Shown here: piece after piece, positions 7,637 to 16,349 of the stretch
Numbering within the stretch: position 1 is the first letter of the stretch
Layout of the letters: every line of letters starts with the position of its first letter
Origin: an uncultured Bacteroides sp.
GTDB taxonomy: Bacteria; Bacteroidota; Bacteroidia; Bacteroidales; Bacteroidaceae
Direction of reading: 5' to 3'
NCBI GenBank assembly: GCA_900766195.1
Contig: CAAFUN010000126.1
Span: 1 to 40,113 of the forward strand
Length of the DNA stretch: 40,113 bases
Notes under the pieces: model-generated
Seen by the model: the letters and a program-made list of their open reading frames with translations, nothing else
Databases searched by the model: none
What the model was told of the DNA's origin: nothing
Made by a program: the position numbers and the translations under genes

Positions 7637-8980
7637 TCAAATATGATACTCCTCAATCTTACGATATAGTGTGGTTAATCCTATTTTCAGCAAACGGGCT
7701 GTTTCAGCCTTATTGCCTTTTGTATATTCCAATACACGCATAATATGACGGCGCTCCATTGCCGATAACTCAAGATTATCGGGAGTATCTTCTTTCATTG
7801 TCTCACAATGCAGATGCTGCATCTCGACAGGAAGATCATTCACATCCAAACGTTCACCTTCGCAAATGATAAGACTACGTTCTATCACGTTACGAAGCTC
7901 GCGTATATTCCCTTTCCAAAGCTGTTTCTCCAAAGTAGTAAAATATTCCGGAGTGATTTCTGTTATTGTACGTGATAATTGAACGGTAAAAACATAGATG
8001 AACGCTTTTGCCAGTATACGAATGTCTTCAGAGCGCTCTCTGAGGGCAGGTAAATGAATCTGAAAAACCGACAAGCGATAGAATAAATCTTCTCTAAAAA
8101 GTCCGGCTGCAATCTCTTCCGGTAAGTTGCGGTTGGTAGCTGCAATAATCCGCACATTAACACGTGTCGGTTTCGTATCACCTATTTTAATATACTCCCC
8201 CGTTTCAAGTATACGCAGCAACTTGGCTTGAAGTTCAAAGGCCATCTCACCTATTTCATCCAGAAAGATCGTTCCATTGTTCGCCTCCTCAAACAAGCCT
8301 TTCTTATCTTTCAACGCACCAGTAAAGGAACCGGCTTTATAGCCGAACATCTCACTATCCAGCAACTCCCTACTAAACGATGAACAATTCACCGTTACTA
8401 TATTTTGCTTTGCTCGTTTGCTTCCATAATGGATGGCCTGTGCGAAAACCTCTTTACCTGTACCTGTTTCTCCAGTCAGCAAAACAGGAACATCTGTCAC
8501 TGCAACCTTACGCGCCAATGAGACAGCTTCATTCAACAGCTTAGACTGTCCCAAAATAGATTCGAAGGAATACATCTGCCCCAGTTTCTTTTCCAGTCTC
8601 TCCAAACGGACATTCATCCGGGCCTTTTCTACAGCGCGCCCAATGAGTGGGATTATCTTATTGTTGTCATCTCCTTTGGTGATGTAATCAAAAGCACCGT
8701 TTTTTATTGCCTGCACTCCATTGGGTATATTGCCATGAGCCGTCAATAAAATCACTTCCACATTTGGTGCAAGTCTTTTTATATCTAAAACAAGATCCAC
8801 CCCATTACCATCGGGCAGAAAGACATCGCATAATACCACATCCGGCTGTTGGCTTTGCAATAAATGAATTGACGACTTGCAATCAGCAGCCTGAAGAACA
8901 TCATATCCTTCCAACTGCATCATACGTGCCAAAAGGCTACGGATCTGCATTTCATCATCTACAATAAGAATTTTACTCAT
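7637..8980 (-). CDS. Sigma54-dependent NtrC-family response regulator
   Basis: A 447-residue three-domain activator. The receiver domain (1-120) has acidic residues in VDDE and phospho-acceptor Asp52 in LCDVFLPDG. The AAA+ domain (about 140-375) has Walker A GETGTGKE (170-177), the sigma54-contact loop GSFTGA (217-222; Ser replaces the usual Ala) and Walker B GTIFLDEIGEM. A Fis-type helix-turn-helix closes the protein (about 405-447, KGNKAETARLLKIGLTTLYR). The ATG at 8980 (MSKILIVDDE) is preferred over an upstream TTG. It is immediately upstream of the kdp genes in the same direction and is the only response regulator in the window. The inference is that it takes the place of KdpE and is phosphorylated by the kinase at the far end of the operon. 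Confidence 0.93.
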   Translation of the reverse strand: MSKILIVDDEMQIRSLLARMMQLEGYDVLQAADCKSSIHLLQSQQPDVVLCDVFLPDGNGVDLVLDIKRLAPNVEVILLTAHGNIPNGVQAIKNGAFDYITKGDDNNKIIPLIGRAVEKARMNVRLERLEKKLGQMYSFESILGQSKLLNEAVSLARKVAVTDVPVLLTGETGTGKEVFAQAIHYGSKRAKQNIVTVNCSSFSRELLDSEMFGYKAGSFTGALKDKKGLFEEANNGTIFLDEIGEMAFELQAKLLRILETGEYIKIGDTKPTRVNVRIIAATNRNLPEEIAAGLFREDLFYRLSVFQIHLPALRERSEDIRILAKAFIYVFTVQLSRTITEITPEYFTTLEKQLWKGNIRELRNVIERSLIICEGERLDVNDLPVEMQHLHCETMKEDTPDNLELSAMERRHIMRVLEYTKGNKAETARLLKIGLTTLYRKIEEYHI

Positions 8981-9118
8981 TACCAATAATTAAAAGTCGG
9001 ACAATAAAAACAATAAGAAGCACAAATATAAGGTTTTTCAGTGAACGACTTTAATCATAAGAATGATATTGATGACACAGAAGAATTTCCGTATCTGCAA
9101 TGAGAATAACAGGCTATT
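8981..9118 (-). promoter_or_regulatory. Upstream region of the NtrC-type regulator with a -7 element
   Basis: CAAATATA at 9023-9030 is the reverse complement of TATATTTG, a full match to the Bacteroides -7 element TAnnTTTG. No good -33 TTTG is seen at the usual 19-21 nt spacing. The predicted start of transcription would leave a leader of roughly 35 nt before the ATG at 8980. Nothing else is recognisable up to the epimerase stop at 9119. Confidence 0.5.
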
Positions 9119-10309
9119 CTAGGAAAGAAAACGTTCTATAATCTCCATACACATCCTACCGTTATGATAGGGACACTTCCAGAAGCCTGCTTTATCATCG
9201 GCCCGGTTCACTTGGCCATCAACAGAGATGCTCCAAAACCATTCGCCGTTAGTACGATCAATGAGATGCTCTTTTATGAAGTTCCAACCTTGCAATGCTT
9301 TAATCCACGCATCTTGATCTGCAAAATGCTGATACAGATTGAGATGACCTACCACATTTTCGGCTTGCACCCACCAATGCCGGTCGGCATCAGTTCTTTT
9401 TTCATCTATCACCCGTTCATAGATCATACTTCCATCCGGCATCAACCCCTCATCGGCAGCTACGGCTATCCTTCTGATCATAGAATTTACCTTCTGAAGT
9501 AAAGCCTCATCACCCAATACTAACGCAGCTTCATGAATGAGCCACGAAGCTTCAATGTCATGGCCATAAGACACAATCGGATATTTACTGTTCCATTGGT
9601 CATCAAAAAACAAGTTGAGATGGCCGGTATGGGCATCAACTATTTTATCGGTAAATATCTCTACAAGGTTATGGAGTTGTTTCCTCAAACGTTCATCTTC
9701 CCAAACCCGATAGAGGTTGGCATAGGACTCTAAGATATGAAGATGCGTATTCATGGTTTTACGCTCATTTTCATCTTTCTCACTCAGACGCATATCGGCT
9801 ATATCTTCCCATTGGCGTGTAAGTGCCTCGCAATATCCATTATTCACCGGATCAAAGCTATGACGTTCTATGCTTTCAAACAGATGGATGGCATAGATCA
9901 GCGCTTCAGCATCACCCGTTGCCCGATGATACTCGCTTAAGCCATAGAGGGCAAAGCCAATGGCATAGATTTGTTTCTTAGTATCCAGTGGAGTGCCTTT
10001 ATAATCAAGCGACCAATAAACACCGCCAAATTCCGGATCGTAAAAATGATCTATCAGATAGCGTTTCGCCCGGTTGGCCATAGCCAGATATTCTTCCTTG
10101 CCCAGCAAGCGGTAAGCCGACGAGAAAGTCCACAGAATACGTGCATTCAGGATGGCACCTTTCTCTGCCTGCGGCATCAGCTTTTCTTCTCCGGTGATGC
10201 GACCGTAAAAGCCACCGTTTTCTTTGTCTTGCATCTTATTGATCCAATAGGGAAAAATGTTTTTCTCTAGTTCTTCCCGTACTTCTGCTTTCAACGTTGC
10301 TATATTCAT
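9119..10309 (-). CDS. Cellobiose/mannobiose 2-epimerase (AGE family)
   Basis: A 396-residue N-acylglucosamine 2-epimerase superfamily protein with the (alpha/alpha)6-barrel pattern and no signal peptide, so cytoplasmic. Family stretches seen are FPYWINKMQDKENGGFYGRI at the N-terminus, SYGHDIEASWLIHEAA and DRHWWVQAENVVGHLNLY in the middle and WFWSISVDGQVN near the end; they carry the His and Glu residues typical of cellobiose 2-epimerases. It converts beta-1,4-mannobiose to mannosyl-glucose. The ATG at 10309 is chosen because AAGGTGA lies just ahead of it; the frame stays open further upstream. In Bacteroides fragilis the same gene is grouped with a symporter, a GH130 phosphorylase and a GH26 mannanase, exactly as here, which makes mannobiose the likely substrate. 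Confidence 0.93.
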   Translation of the reverse strand: MNIATLKAEVREELEKNIFPYWINKMQDKENGGFYGRITGEEKLMPQAEKGAILNARILWTFSSAYRLLGKEEYLAMANRAKRYLIDHFYDPEFGGVYWSLDYKGTPLDTKKQIYAIGFALYGLSEYHRATGDAEALIYAIHLFESIERHSFDPVNNGYCEALTRQWEDIADMRLSEKDENERKTMNTHLHILESYANLYRVWEDERLRKQLHNLVEIFTDKIVDAHTGHLNLFFDDQWNSKYPIVSYGHDIEASWLIHEAALVLGDEALLQKVNSMIRRIAVAADEGLMPDGSMIYERVIDEKRTDADRHWWVQAENVVGHLNLYQHFADQDAWIKALQGWNFIKEHLIDRTNGEWFWSISVDGQVNRADDKAGFWKCPYHNGRMCMEIIERFLS

Positions 10310-10672
10310 TTCACCTTGTTTTATGATCGTTATAAAGGGTGTAAATCTAGCGGATTGTACCCCATTATGGTACAAACAGCTTCTTTTGCCTTTCTTTTCT
10401 CTTCAGTTTCTCCTTGCCTATAATTGTGCAAGCTTATTTCCTTCGTTGCCTTACTCAGGCCTACCAGCTAATGATTCTACTCAGCATTTATACTATTGCC
10501 AGAGAGGTGGATTACACCTCTCCCTATTGAGAGTAGAATCCTATAATAGGATTATAAGAATAGTACAATATGATTCCATAAATCATCCTATACGATTCCT
10601 ATTTCACTCCTATACTGTTTATCCCTGCCGCTTCATCTGTATGATAACATCAGGTAGACTGTTTACTAGTTA
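10310..10672. other. Structured spacer between the symporter and epimerase genes
   Basis: About 360 bp without a credible gene, far longer than other gaps in this operon. It contains a nested perfect hairpin: outer arms GATTCTACTC/GAGTAGAATC (10473-10482 and 10531-10540) enclosing GAGAGGTG/CACCTCTC (10502-10522). Next to it are the palindrome ATCCTATAATAGGAT (10538-10552) and the dyad ATGATT/AATCAT (10570-10586). TTGTACC/GGTACAA (10355-10375) lies just ahead of the epimerase. These may be RNA processing, termination or operator elements. Confidence 0.6.
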
Positions 10673-12064
10673 CTAGTCCTGTTGCAGACTTTTGCTTCTT
10701 TTCTTATTCAACTCAACAGAAATCTCTTTCATCTTACTCTCCGATAGCGGATACAAACTGATAAAAACCACACTCAGCACAGTGCCGACAGCCGGCAGGA
10801 AACTGAGGAACATTTTTATGCCGTGAATGGCCTCCTCGGTTTGCACGGCATTGGCTTGGAAACCAAAGTACGCCAATAGCCAGCCGGTAAGTGCACTGCC
10901 GATAGCCCAACCAAACTTCTGACTCATGGATGAGGAAGAGAATATCAATCCCGTGGCACGATTACCAGTTTTCAGTTCCGAGTAGTCAGCACAGTCGGCA
11001 TACATCGACCATAACAGCGGAAAGATACTGCCGGCACATATACTAATTAAAATCTGGAACGTGAAAATCAGTGCAAGATCGCCTTTACCAAACCAGTAAA
11101 AGATGATGGACAGCACGGTTGCCACCAGCATAGCTCCCATATAGGTGGCTTTCTTGCCTATGCGGTTACTTACCGGAGCAGCCAATACCACTCCAATAAT
11201 GTTTGCTGCCTGACCTACGGCCAGATAGAGCCCGCTCAATACAAAAGAGACTCCGAAGAGGGATACGGTGGCATAGTTCTCTTCCACCACAAAGTATTTA
11301 AAATAGTAGACGGTAGCACCATCACGAATGGAGTTGAAGATCAGTGCCGCTATCCCTGCACCCAGCAATATCCACCAGGGGCGATTATTCAGCAAGTCTT
11401 TCAAGTCCTCCTTCAATGGACTTTGCTTCTCTTTTATTGGCTTCACCCGCTCTTTGGTCCACGCAAAACAGCCATAGAACAGAACGGCACACATCACGGC
11501 TATCACCACAACACTCATTGTCCATCCGTAACTCTCACTGTGTCCCGCTTTAAAAACGTTCACCATCGGCATAAAGAGCAGTAAAGCAATGAAACTGCCA
11601 ATGTATGCAAAAGTCATACGATAGGTAGACAGTGTATTCCGATCTTTCGGGTCGGGACTCATCACCCCCAATAACGAGGCATAAGGCACATTGATGGCGG
11701 AATAAACCATCATCATCAACGAATAGGTGACATAAGCATAAATGATTTTACCGGTATTGCTGAATTCGGGTGTCGTAAAGGTCAATATCCCGATTAGGGC
11801 GAAAGGTATGGCCAATATCAGCAGATATGGCCGGAACTTTCCCCACCGCGAATGCGTACGATCGGCTATTACCCCCACAATAGGATCGAAAGCAGAATCC
11901 CAAATACGGGTAATCAGAAACATGGTGCCCACCACCGCAGCCGGAAGTCCAAACACATCGGTGTAGAATATCATCAGATAAGAGCCGAACAGTTTCCAGA
12001 ACATAGACGAAGCCATATCACCAAAACCGTAGCCTATTTTTTCTTTTAGTTTTATCATGGTCAT
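10673..12064 (-). CDS. GPH-family sugar:cation symporter (mannobiose importer)
   Basis: A 463-residue transporter of the glycoside-pentoside-hexuronide:cation symporter family in the major facilitator superfamily, with about 12 membrane helices. Family signatures are the N-terminal KIGYGFGDMASSMFWKL, the DSAFDPIVGVIADRTHSRWGKFRPYL loop (conserved DP and RWG-RP residues), and the central loop KERVKPIKEKQSPLKEDLKD. Position between the phosphorylase (21 nt away) and the epimerase indicates inner-membrane uptake of mannobiose, matching the symporter in the B. fragilis mannan cluster. ATG codons at 12064 and 12058 are both possible starts. Substrate is inferred from context only. Confidence 0.9.
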   Translation of the reverse strand: MTMIKLKEKIGYGFGDMASSMFWKLFGSYLMIFYTDVFGLPAAVVGTMFLITRIWDSAFDPIVGVIADRTHSRWGKFRPYLLILAIPFALIGILTFTTPEFSNTGKIIYAYVTYSLMMMVYSAINVPYASLLGVMSPDPKDRNTLSTYRMTFAYIGSFIALLLFMPMVNVFKAGHSESYGWTMSVVVIAVMCAVLFYGCFAWTKERVKPIKEKQSPLKEDLKDLLNNRPWWILLGAGIAALIFNSIRDGATVYYFKYFVVEENYATVSLFGVSFVLSGLYLAVGQAANIIGVVLAAPVSNRIGKKATYMGAMLVATVLSIIFYWFGKGDLALIFTFQILISICAGSIFPLLWSMYADCADYSELKTGNRATGLIFSSSSMSQKFGWAIGSALTGWLLAYFGFQANAVQTEEAIHGIKMFLSFLPAVGTVLSVVFISLYPLSESKMKEISVELNKKRSKSLQQD

Positions 12065-12085
12065 TACTTTTGCTAGGAACCAAAG

Positions 12086-13267
12086 TTACTGATTGCCCAT
12101 CAATTGCAGATTACGTTGGATCATCTTTTTTAAAGTCTCTACAGAAGCAGCGCTTTTCAACCCGTCCACAGGAGTATTGATGCAATAATCTACCAACTTA
12201 TCAACTGTAGATGTAGCCACATGCATCCGGGTGTCCGATGAGGCATAATAGATAAATACCTTTCCATCCTCATCCGCAATCCAGCCATTGGCAAACAAAA
12301 CATTGCTCACATCTCCAATACGCTCCTCACCTACAGGTGCCATGAAATATCCTCCAGGCGAAGCGATGACTTTAGAAGGATCCTCCAACGCCGTCATATA
12401 CATATATAATACGTAACGCAAGCCCGCAGCACAGGCACGCACCCCATGCGCAAGATGCAACCAGCCTTTTGATGTCTTAATGGGATGAGGTCCCTCTCCG
12501 TTTTTCACCTCTTTGATGGTATGATAATAACGGGCATCAATAATCTTTTCCTCCTTTACCTCTGCATGAGTAATGTCATCAATCAACGCCCAACCTATTC
12601 CACCACCACTTCCGGCATCGATAAAGCCATCTTGCGGACGGGTATAGAGAGCATACTTACCATCAACAAATTCGGGATGTAGCACCACATTGCGTTGTTG
12701 ACTCTTCGACTTCAAGTCGGGCAGACGTTCCCACGTTTTTAAATCTTTGGTGCGCGCAATGCCCGCCGTAGCCGTAGCCGACGACAAATCACCCGCAGGT
12801 GCCTCATCATCATGACGTTCTGCACAGAAAACACCGTAAATCCAACCATCTTCATGGGCAGTCAGGCGCATATCATAAATGTTTGTAGCCGGAACTTCAT
12901 CTTCGGGCATCGTCACGGGATAATCCCAAAAACGGAAATGATCTACTCCGTTGGGACTTTCGGCTATGGCAAAAAATGACTTACGGTCGGCTCCTTCCAC
13001 ACGGACAACCAGCAAATACTTATCCTTCCACTTGATGGCACCGGAATTCATCGCCGCATTCATCCCGATGCGTTCCATCAAGTAAGGATTGGTCTGCTCA
13101 TTCAGGTCGTAACGCCAAAACACCGGCGTATGGGCAGCCGTAAGCACCGGATACTCGTATCGCGTGAAAATACCGTTATTATCCTCCACTGCTACATTTC
13201 TCCGTTCAATCAATCTTCCGTATTCAGAGGTCAAAGCCTCTAACCGATGCTTAAATAGCTCATTCAT
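12086..13267 (-). CDS. GH130 4-O-beta-D-mannosyl-D-glucose phosphorylase
   Basis: A 393-residue GH130 phosphorylase without a signal peptide, so cytoplasmic. The proposed catalytic Asp is Asp132 in ATNIYDMRLTAHEDG, one position off Asp131 of the characterised B. fragilis enzyme. The five-blade propeller pattern is visible in repeated YxLVVRVEG, WIYGVFCAERHD, YALYTRPQDG and GWLHLAHGV strands. The length equals that of GH130 subfamily 1. It phosphorolyses mannosyl-glucose, made by the epimerase, to mannose 1-phosphate and glucose. It lies 23 nt after the lipoprotein GH26 and 21 nt before the symporter. The alternative, a mannooligosaccharide phosphorylase, is less likely because the subfamily 1 motif and neighbours agree. 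Confidence 0.93.
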   Translation of the reverse strand: MNELFKHRLEALTSEYGRLIERRNVAVEDNNGIFTRYEYPVLTAAHTPVFWRYDLNEQTNPYLMERIGMNAAMNSGAIKWKDKYLLVVRVEGADRKSFFAIAESPNGVDHFRFWDYPVTMPEDEVPATNIYDMRLTAHEDGWIYGVFCAERHDDEAPAGDLSSATATAGIARTKDLKTWERLPDLKSKSQQRNVVLHPEFVDGKYALYTRPQDGFIDAGSGGGIGWALIDDITHAEVKEEKIIDARYYHTIKEVKNGEGPHPIKTSKGWLHLAHGVRACAAGLRYVLYMYMTALEDPSKVIASPGGYFMAPVGEERIGDVSNVLFANGWIADEDGKVFIYYASSDTRMHVATSTVDKLVDYCINTPVDGLKSAASVETLKKMIQRNLQLMGNQ

Positions 13268-13290
13268 AACAATCTTTTATTTATTTACCT

Positions 13291-14994
13291 TTACTTCAAA
13301 CTTGGCATTTTATCGCGGGTAATCACTCTATCATCGCTAAACAAACTCTTCAGATAAGTCGATCCATTGTGCTTATCAGATCTTGTATAATCTCCATTCC
13401 AAGGCATGATCCACGACCAAACATCTCCATTCTCAAACATGTCATTGACAGCTGGAATAGAACCACATTCACTGAGAGTAATTATTTTCTTTCCTCCATA
13501 AAGAGTCTTTACTTTATCAAAAGCAACATATTGTGATCCATGCTGATTTTCACCCGGATAGATATCGAGTCCTATTACATCTACGTAATTGTCTCCCGGA
13601 TACCAATTCAAAGCATCGCCCGCAGTATCGGTAGTCCATACCCATATCAGGTTATTTAGTTTATGCACATTGACCAACCGATCATACATCAACTTCCACA
13701 AAGCCTTACAAGGCTCGGCTCCTTGTGCTCCCCACCAGAACCATTTTCCACTGGCTTCATGCAGTGGTCTCCATAAAACCGGAATATTGTTATCCTGCAA
13801 TTGTTTCAAGTAGCCTGCCACCACATCAATATCAGCCACTAGCGCTTTATATTCAGGCGAATTCACATCACTCATTTTTGAAACGTCAAAAGAGGTATCC
13901 TTGGTATAGAAACCATCTGTTTTCTTAAGAGGATCTCTCCAGTGCCACATGATGGTAACAATACCGTTATTACTCCACCACTCCTTAGCATTACTCACCA
14001 ACTCAGTAAAATTTATTGTGCCCCAATCTCTGGTGTAATTGATAAAATCGAAGCCAGTAAGTGCCGGCCATTTGCCTGTATTATCATGCATCCACTGTGC
14101 CTCCTCAATACCTGTACTATAATTAGCCATCGCACCTGATATGACTTTCTTTCCGAAATTTTCTTTTAGGAATGCATAAAGATTCTTTGCCTCCTGTGAT
14201 GAAGAAGTTGTAACCAAATTCTCAGCAAGCACAAACGGAATGTCAGCATCCACAGGTTTCACATCAATATAATCCAAATAAATCCATCCCCAATTTTTCT
14301 TAATAGCAATTGTATTCTCTCCTGATTTAAGAGCAACTTTATCAACATAAACAGTTTTCCATTCAGTTGTAGCATCAAAAGCAAGAGTGGATAATCTAAC
14401 TCCATTCACTACCAAATCGTTTTCCTTATATTGGTTCCCGTTACAATATCTGAAACCTATCTTATATTTTCCAGCTCCGGGCAGATTCACTTTAAAAGTA
14501 ATATCCCCATCTTTCTGATTGACATATCCGGTTCCAGAGAATCCGGCTATTGAATTATCAACAACAGCATTACCTGACAAAACCGCTTTTTCAGCCTCAA
14601 GCAACTTTGTATCAGACACTGTAGAGAAACTTAGTGAAACGGCATCAGCTCCCTGATCAATGGCATTCTTTACCACCCCGGCTGGGACAACTATACTATA
14701 AGTTTTGTTCTTTTCCAAAGAAATCTTTAGAGTCAGCTTACGATCATTGATCGTAAATCCTATCTTTTCATTATTCACCTTAATTTGAGCATCTTCTGCA
14801 ATAGAAATAGAAGTATTGTATATTATAGAAACCTCAGTATCCAATGATACATCAACACTCTGGTCAGTTGGCGAAGAATATAAGAACTTAGGAAATCTTA
14901 CACTTTCATCCTTTTTATTATTATCATCGTCACTGCTACAAGAAGCCATGAAGCATGCCATAATAAAGGCACATAGGATATTTATCATTTTCAT
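13291..14994 (-). CDS. Surface lipoprotein GH26 beta-mannanase with Ig-like and CBM domains
   Basis: A 567-residue lipoprotein. The signal peptide ends at MASC with lipid-anchor Cys19, followed by SSDDDNN, an acidic stretch typical of surface-exported Bacteroides lipoproteins. Residues 35-127 resemble a bacterial Ig-like (Big_5) domain (PTDQSVDVSLDTEVSIIYN). Residues 132-247 resemble a CBM35/CBM6 beta-sandwich (EAEKAVLSGNAVVD...WIYLDYIDV). GH26 covers about 262-560, with acid/base Glu413 in WRPLHEASGKWFWWG and nucleophile Glu509 in ITLSECGS. It should cut mannan at the cell surface, while the second GH26 lacks the anchor. It sits between the GH43-like gene (16 nt) and the phosphorylase (23 nt). 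Confidence 0.92.
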   Translation of the reverse strand: MKMINILCAFIMACFMASCSSDDDNNKKDESVRFPKFLYSSPTDQSVDVSLDTEVSIIYNTSISIAEDAQIKVNNEKIGFTINDRKLTLKISLEKNKTYSIVVPAGVVKNAIDQGADAVSLSFSTVSDTKLLEAEKAVLSGNAVVDNSIAGFSGTGYVNQKDGDITFKVNLPGAGKYKIGFRYCNGNQYKENDLVVNGVRLSTLAFDATTEWKTVYVDKVALKSGENTIAIKKNWGWIYLDYIDVKPVDADIPFVLAENLVTTSSSQEAKNLYAFLKENFGKKVISGAMANYSTGIEEAQWMHDNTGKWPALTGFDFINYTRDWGTINFTELVSNAKEWWSNNGIVTIMWHWRDPLKKTDGFYTKDTSFDVSKMSDVNSPEYKALVADIDVVAGYLKQLQDNNIPVLWRPLHEASGKWFWWGAQGAEPCKALWKLMYDRLVNVHKLNNLIWVWTTDTAGDALNWYPGDNYVDVIGLDIYPGENQHGSQYVAFDKVKTLYGGKKIITLSECGSIPAVNDMFENGDVWSWIMPWNGDYTRSDKHNGSTYLKSLFSDDRVITRDKMPSLK

Positions 14995-15010
14995 AATAAA
15001 ACATTTTTGG

Positions 15011-16327
15011 TTATTTTTTGGATAATATTTTTATTTCCCAAATAGAGACTGGTGCTGACTTTGCTTCAGTCCTCTTCACATTAATCCGTACATATCTGGC
15101 AGAAACCTCTTTTTCAGAGATACGGGTTTCATAAGCTTTTTGAGCCCGTTTGGAATAATCTGCATATACTGACCAGTCATCGTTATCATCTGAATATTCT
15201 ATTTTATAGAGGTAATACTTATCAAAGTAACCAAAGTCAACCTCTATTTTGGAAAAAGACTCAACTTTTCCCAAATCTACTGTAATCCATTTATCTTCAC
15301 CCAACTCTGATTCCCAACGTGAATCATTCCTTCCGTCCACTGCTAATGAAGGCGGAAAGCCTGCTACCAAAGAGTTAGTAGTGACCGTCTTATGTAGGGC
15401 TATATTTTTATAAGCTTCGGGCTTAGCCAGTCCTAACGAAGAAAAATCATCTATCGGATCCACCTTTACAATCTCTCCTTTGGCATTGAAAAACATTTCT
15501 GCCGCACACACAAAGCGATTATTACAAGTCGGGTGAAGTCCAGCATCCTGTCTATGATAAAGCAAGAACCATCGACCTTTTACTTCAATAACAGAGGTAT
15601 GCCCGGGCCCATAGATACCTTTTCTCGGTGTCGTTTCCAGAATAGGCGTTTTAACAGGCTCTCGGTAAATCCCTTGCGGAGAGTCCGCCACTGCGTACCT
15701 CACATTATATGAATCGAGCCAGCAATGACCACCTGCCCACATTAAGTAATATTTTTTATCCTTATAAAACAGATAAGGCCCTTCGGTATAGTCGGTAAAT
15801 TCTCCTTTTATCGGCTCACTGCTGGCCACTTTCCGCATATAAGTAGGTGAATTGACATCACTATCAAAAGTTAAAAGATTCTTCCATGAGCCGATACCCA
15901 TAATCTTACAACTCACCGGATCGCGAAAAAGCTCCACATCAAAGTCTTTTATTTGAAAGGTTTCTTTCCAAGGACCTAAAGGAGACTCCGCTTCCATCAT
16001 ATATGCCAGATAATCAACTCCCTGCTGATGTACCATATAATACTTTCCATTATCTCCCTTCAGCATGCTTGGAGCCCAAAAAAAACGATCGTTTATATTC
16101 AAATATTTAATCTCCCAGTTCACCAAATCATCTGATACCCAAATAAAAGGTTCCCCATTATGATTCTCATATCCGTCACTTGTTACAGACATATAATATT
16201 TACCATCGATATAACGGATGCTAGGATCTGCAAAATAACCGGGAAAGACGGGATTCTGTCCGTATGCAGACACGATTACAAACAAAAATAGACTTATCAC
16301 ACTACATCTAAATTTCATAAATTTCAT
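15011..16327 (-). CDS. Secreted GH43-like glycosidase with C-terminal F5/8 (CBM32-like) domain
   Basis: A 438-residue exported protein; the signal peptide ends near SAYGQ. The five-blade propeller (about 25-310) has the GH43 triad: Asp34 in YFADPSIRY, Asp136 in LFRDPVS and Glu182 in YTEGPYLFY. A discoidin/F5/8 type C domain follows (about 315-435; NIALHKTVTTNS, DGRNDSRWES, ARYVRINVKR). The frame is open further upstream into the preceding GH26 gene, but the ATG at 16327 (MKFMKFRCSV) gives a clean signal peptide; ATG 16348 is an alternative. GH43 enzymes usually remove arabinose, xylose or galactose. Its target here may be a side chain on plant mannan, which is not determined. It is translated in series with two GH26 genes. 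Confidence 0.85.
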   Translation of the reverse strand: MKFMKFRCSVISLFLFVIVSAYGQNPVFPGYFADPSIRYIDGKYYMSVTSDGYENHNGEPFIWVSDDLVNWEIKYLNINDRFFWAPSMLKGDNGKYYMVHQQGVDYLAYMMEAESPLGPWKETFQIKDFDVELFRDPVSCKIMGIGSWKNLLTFDSDVNSPTYMRKVASSEPIKGEFTDYTEGPYLFYKDKKYYLMWAGGHCWLDSYNVRYAVADSPQGIYREPVKTPILETTPRKGIYGPGHTSVIEVKGRWFLLYHRQDAGLHPTCNNRFVCAAEMFFNAKGEIVKVDPIDDFSSLGLAKPEAYKNIALHKTVTTNSLVAGFPPSLAVDGRNDSRWESELGEDKWITVDLGKVESFSKIEVDFGYFDKYYLYKIEYSDDNDDWSVYADYSKRAQKAYETRISEKEVSARYVRINVKRTEAKSAPVSIWEIKILSKK

Positions 16328-16349
16328 CTTTATATAATTCACACTCATA

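Noticed and set aside
10257..10676. 139-codon plus-strand frame over the symporter-epimerase gap
   Set aside because: Its first part is the antisense of the epimerase start, and the rest runs through the hairpins. There are no protein-like features.
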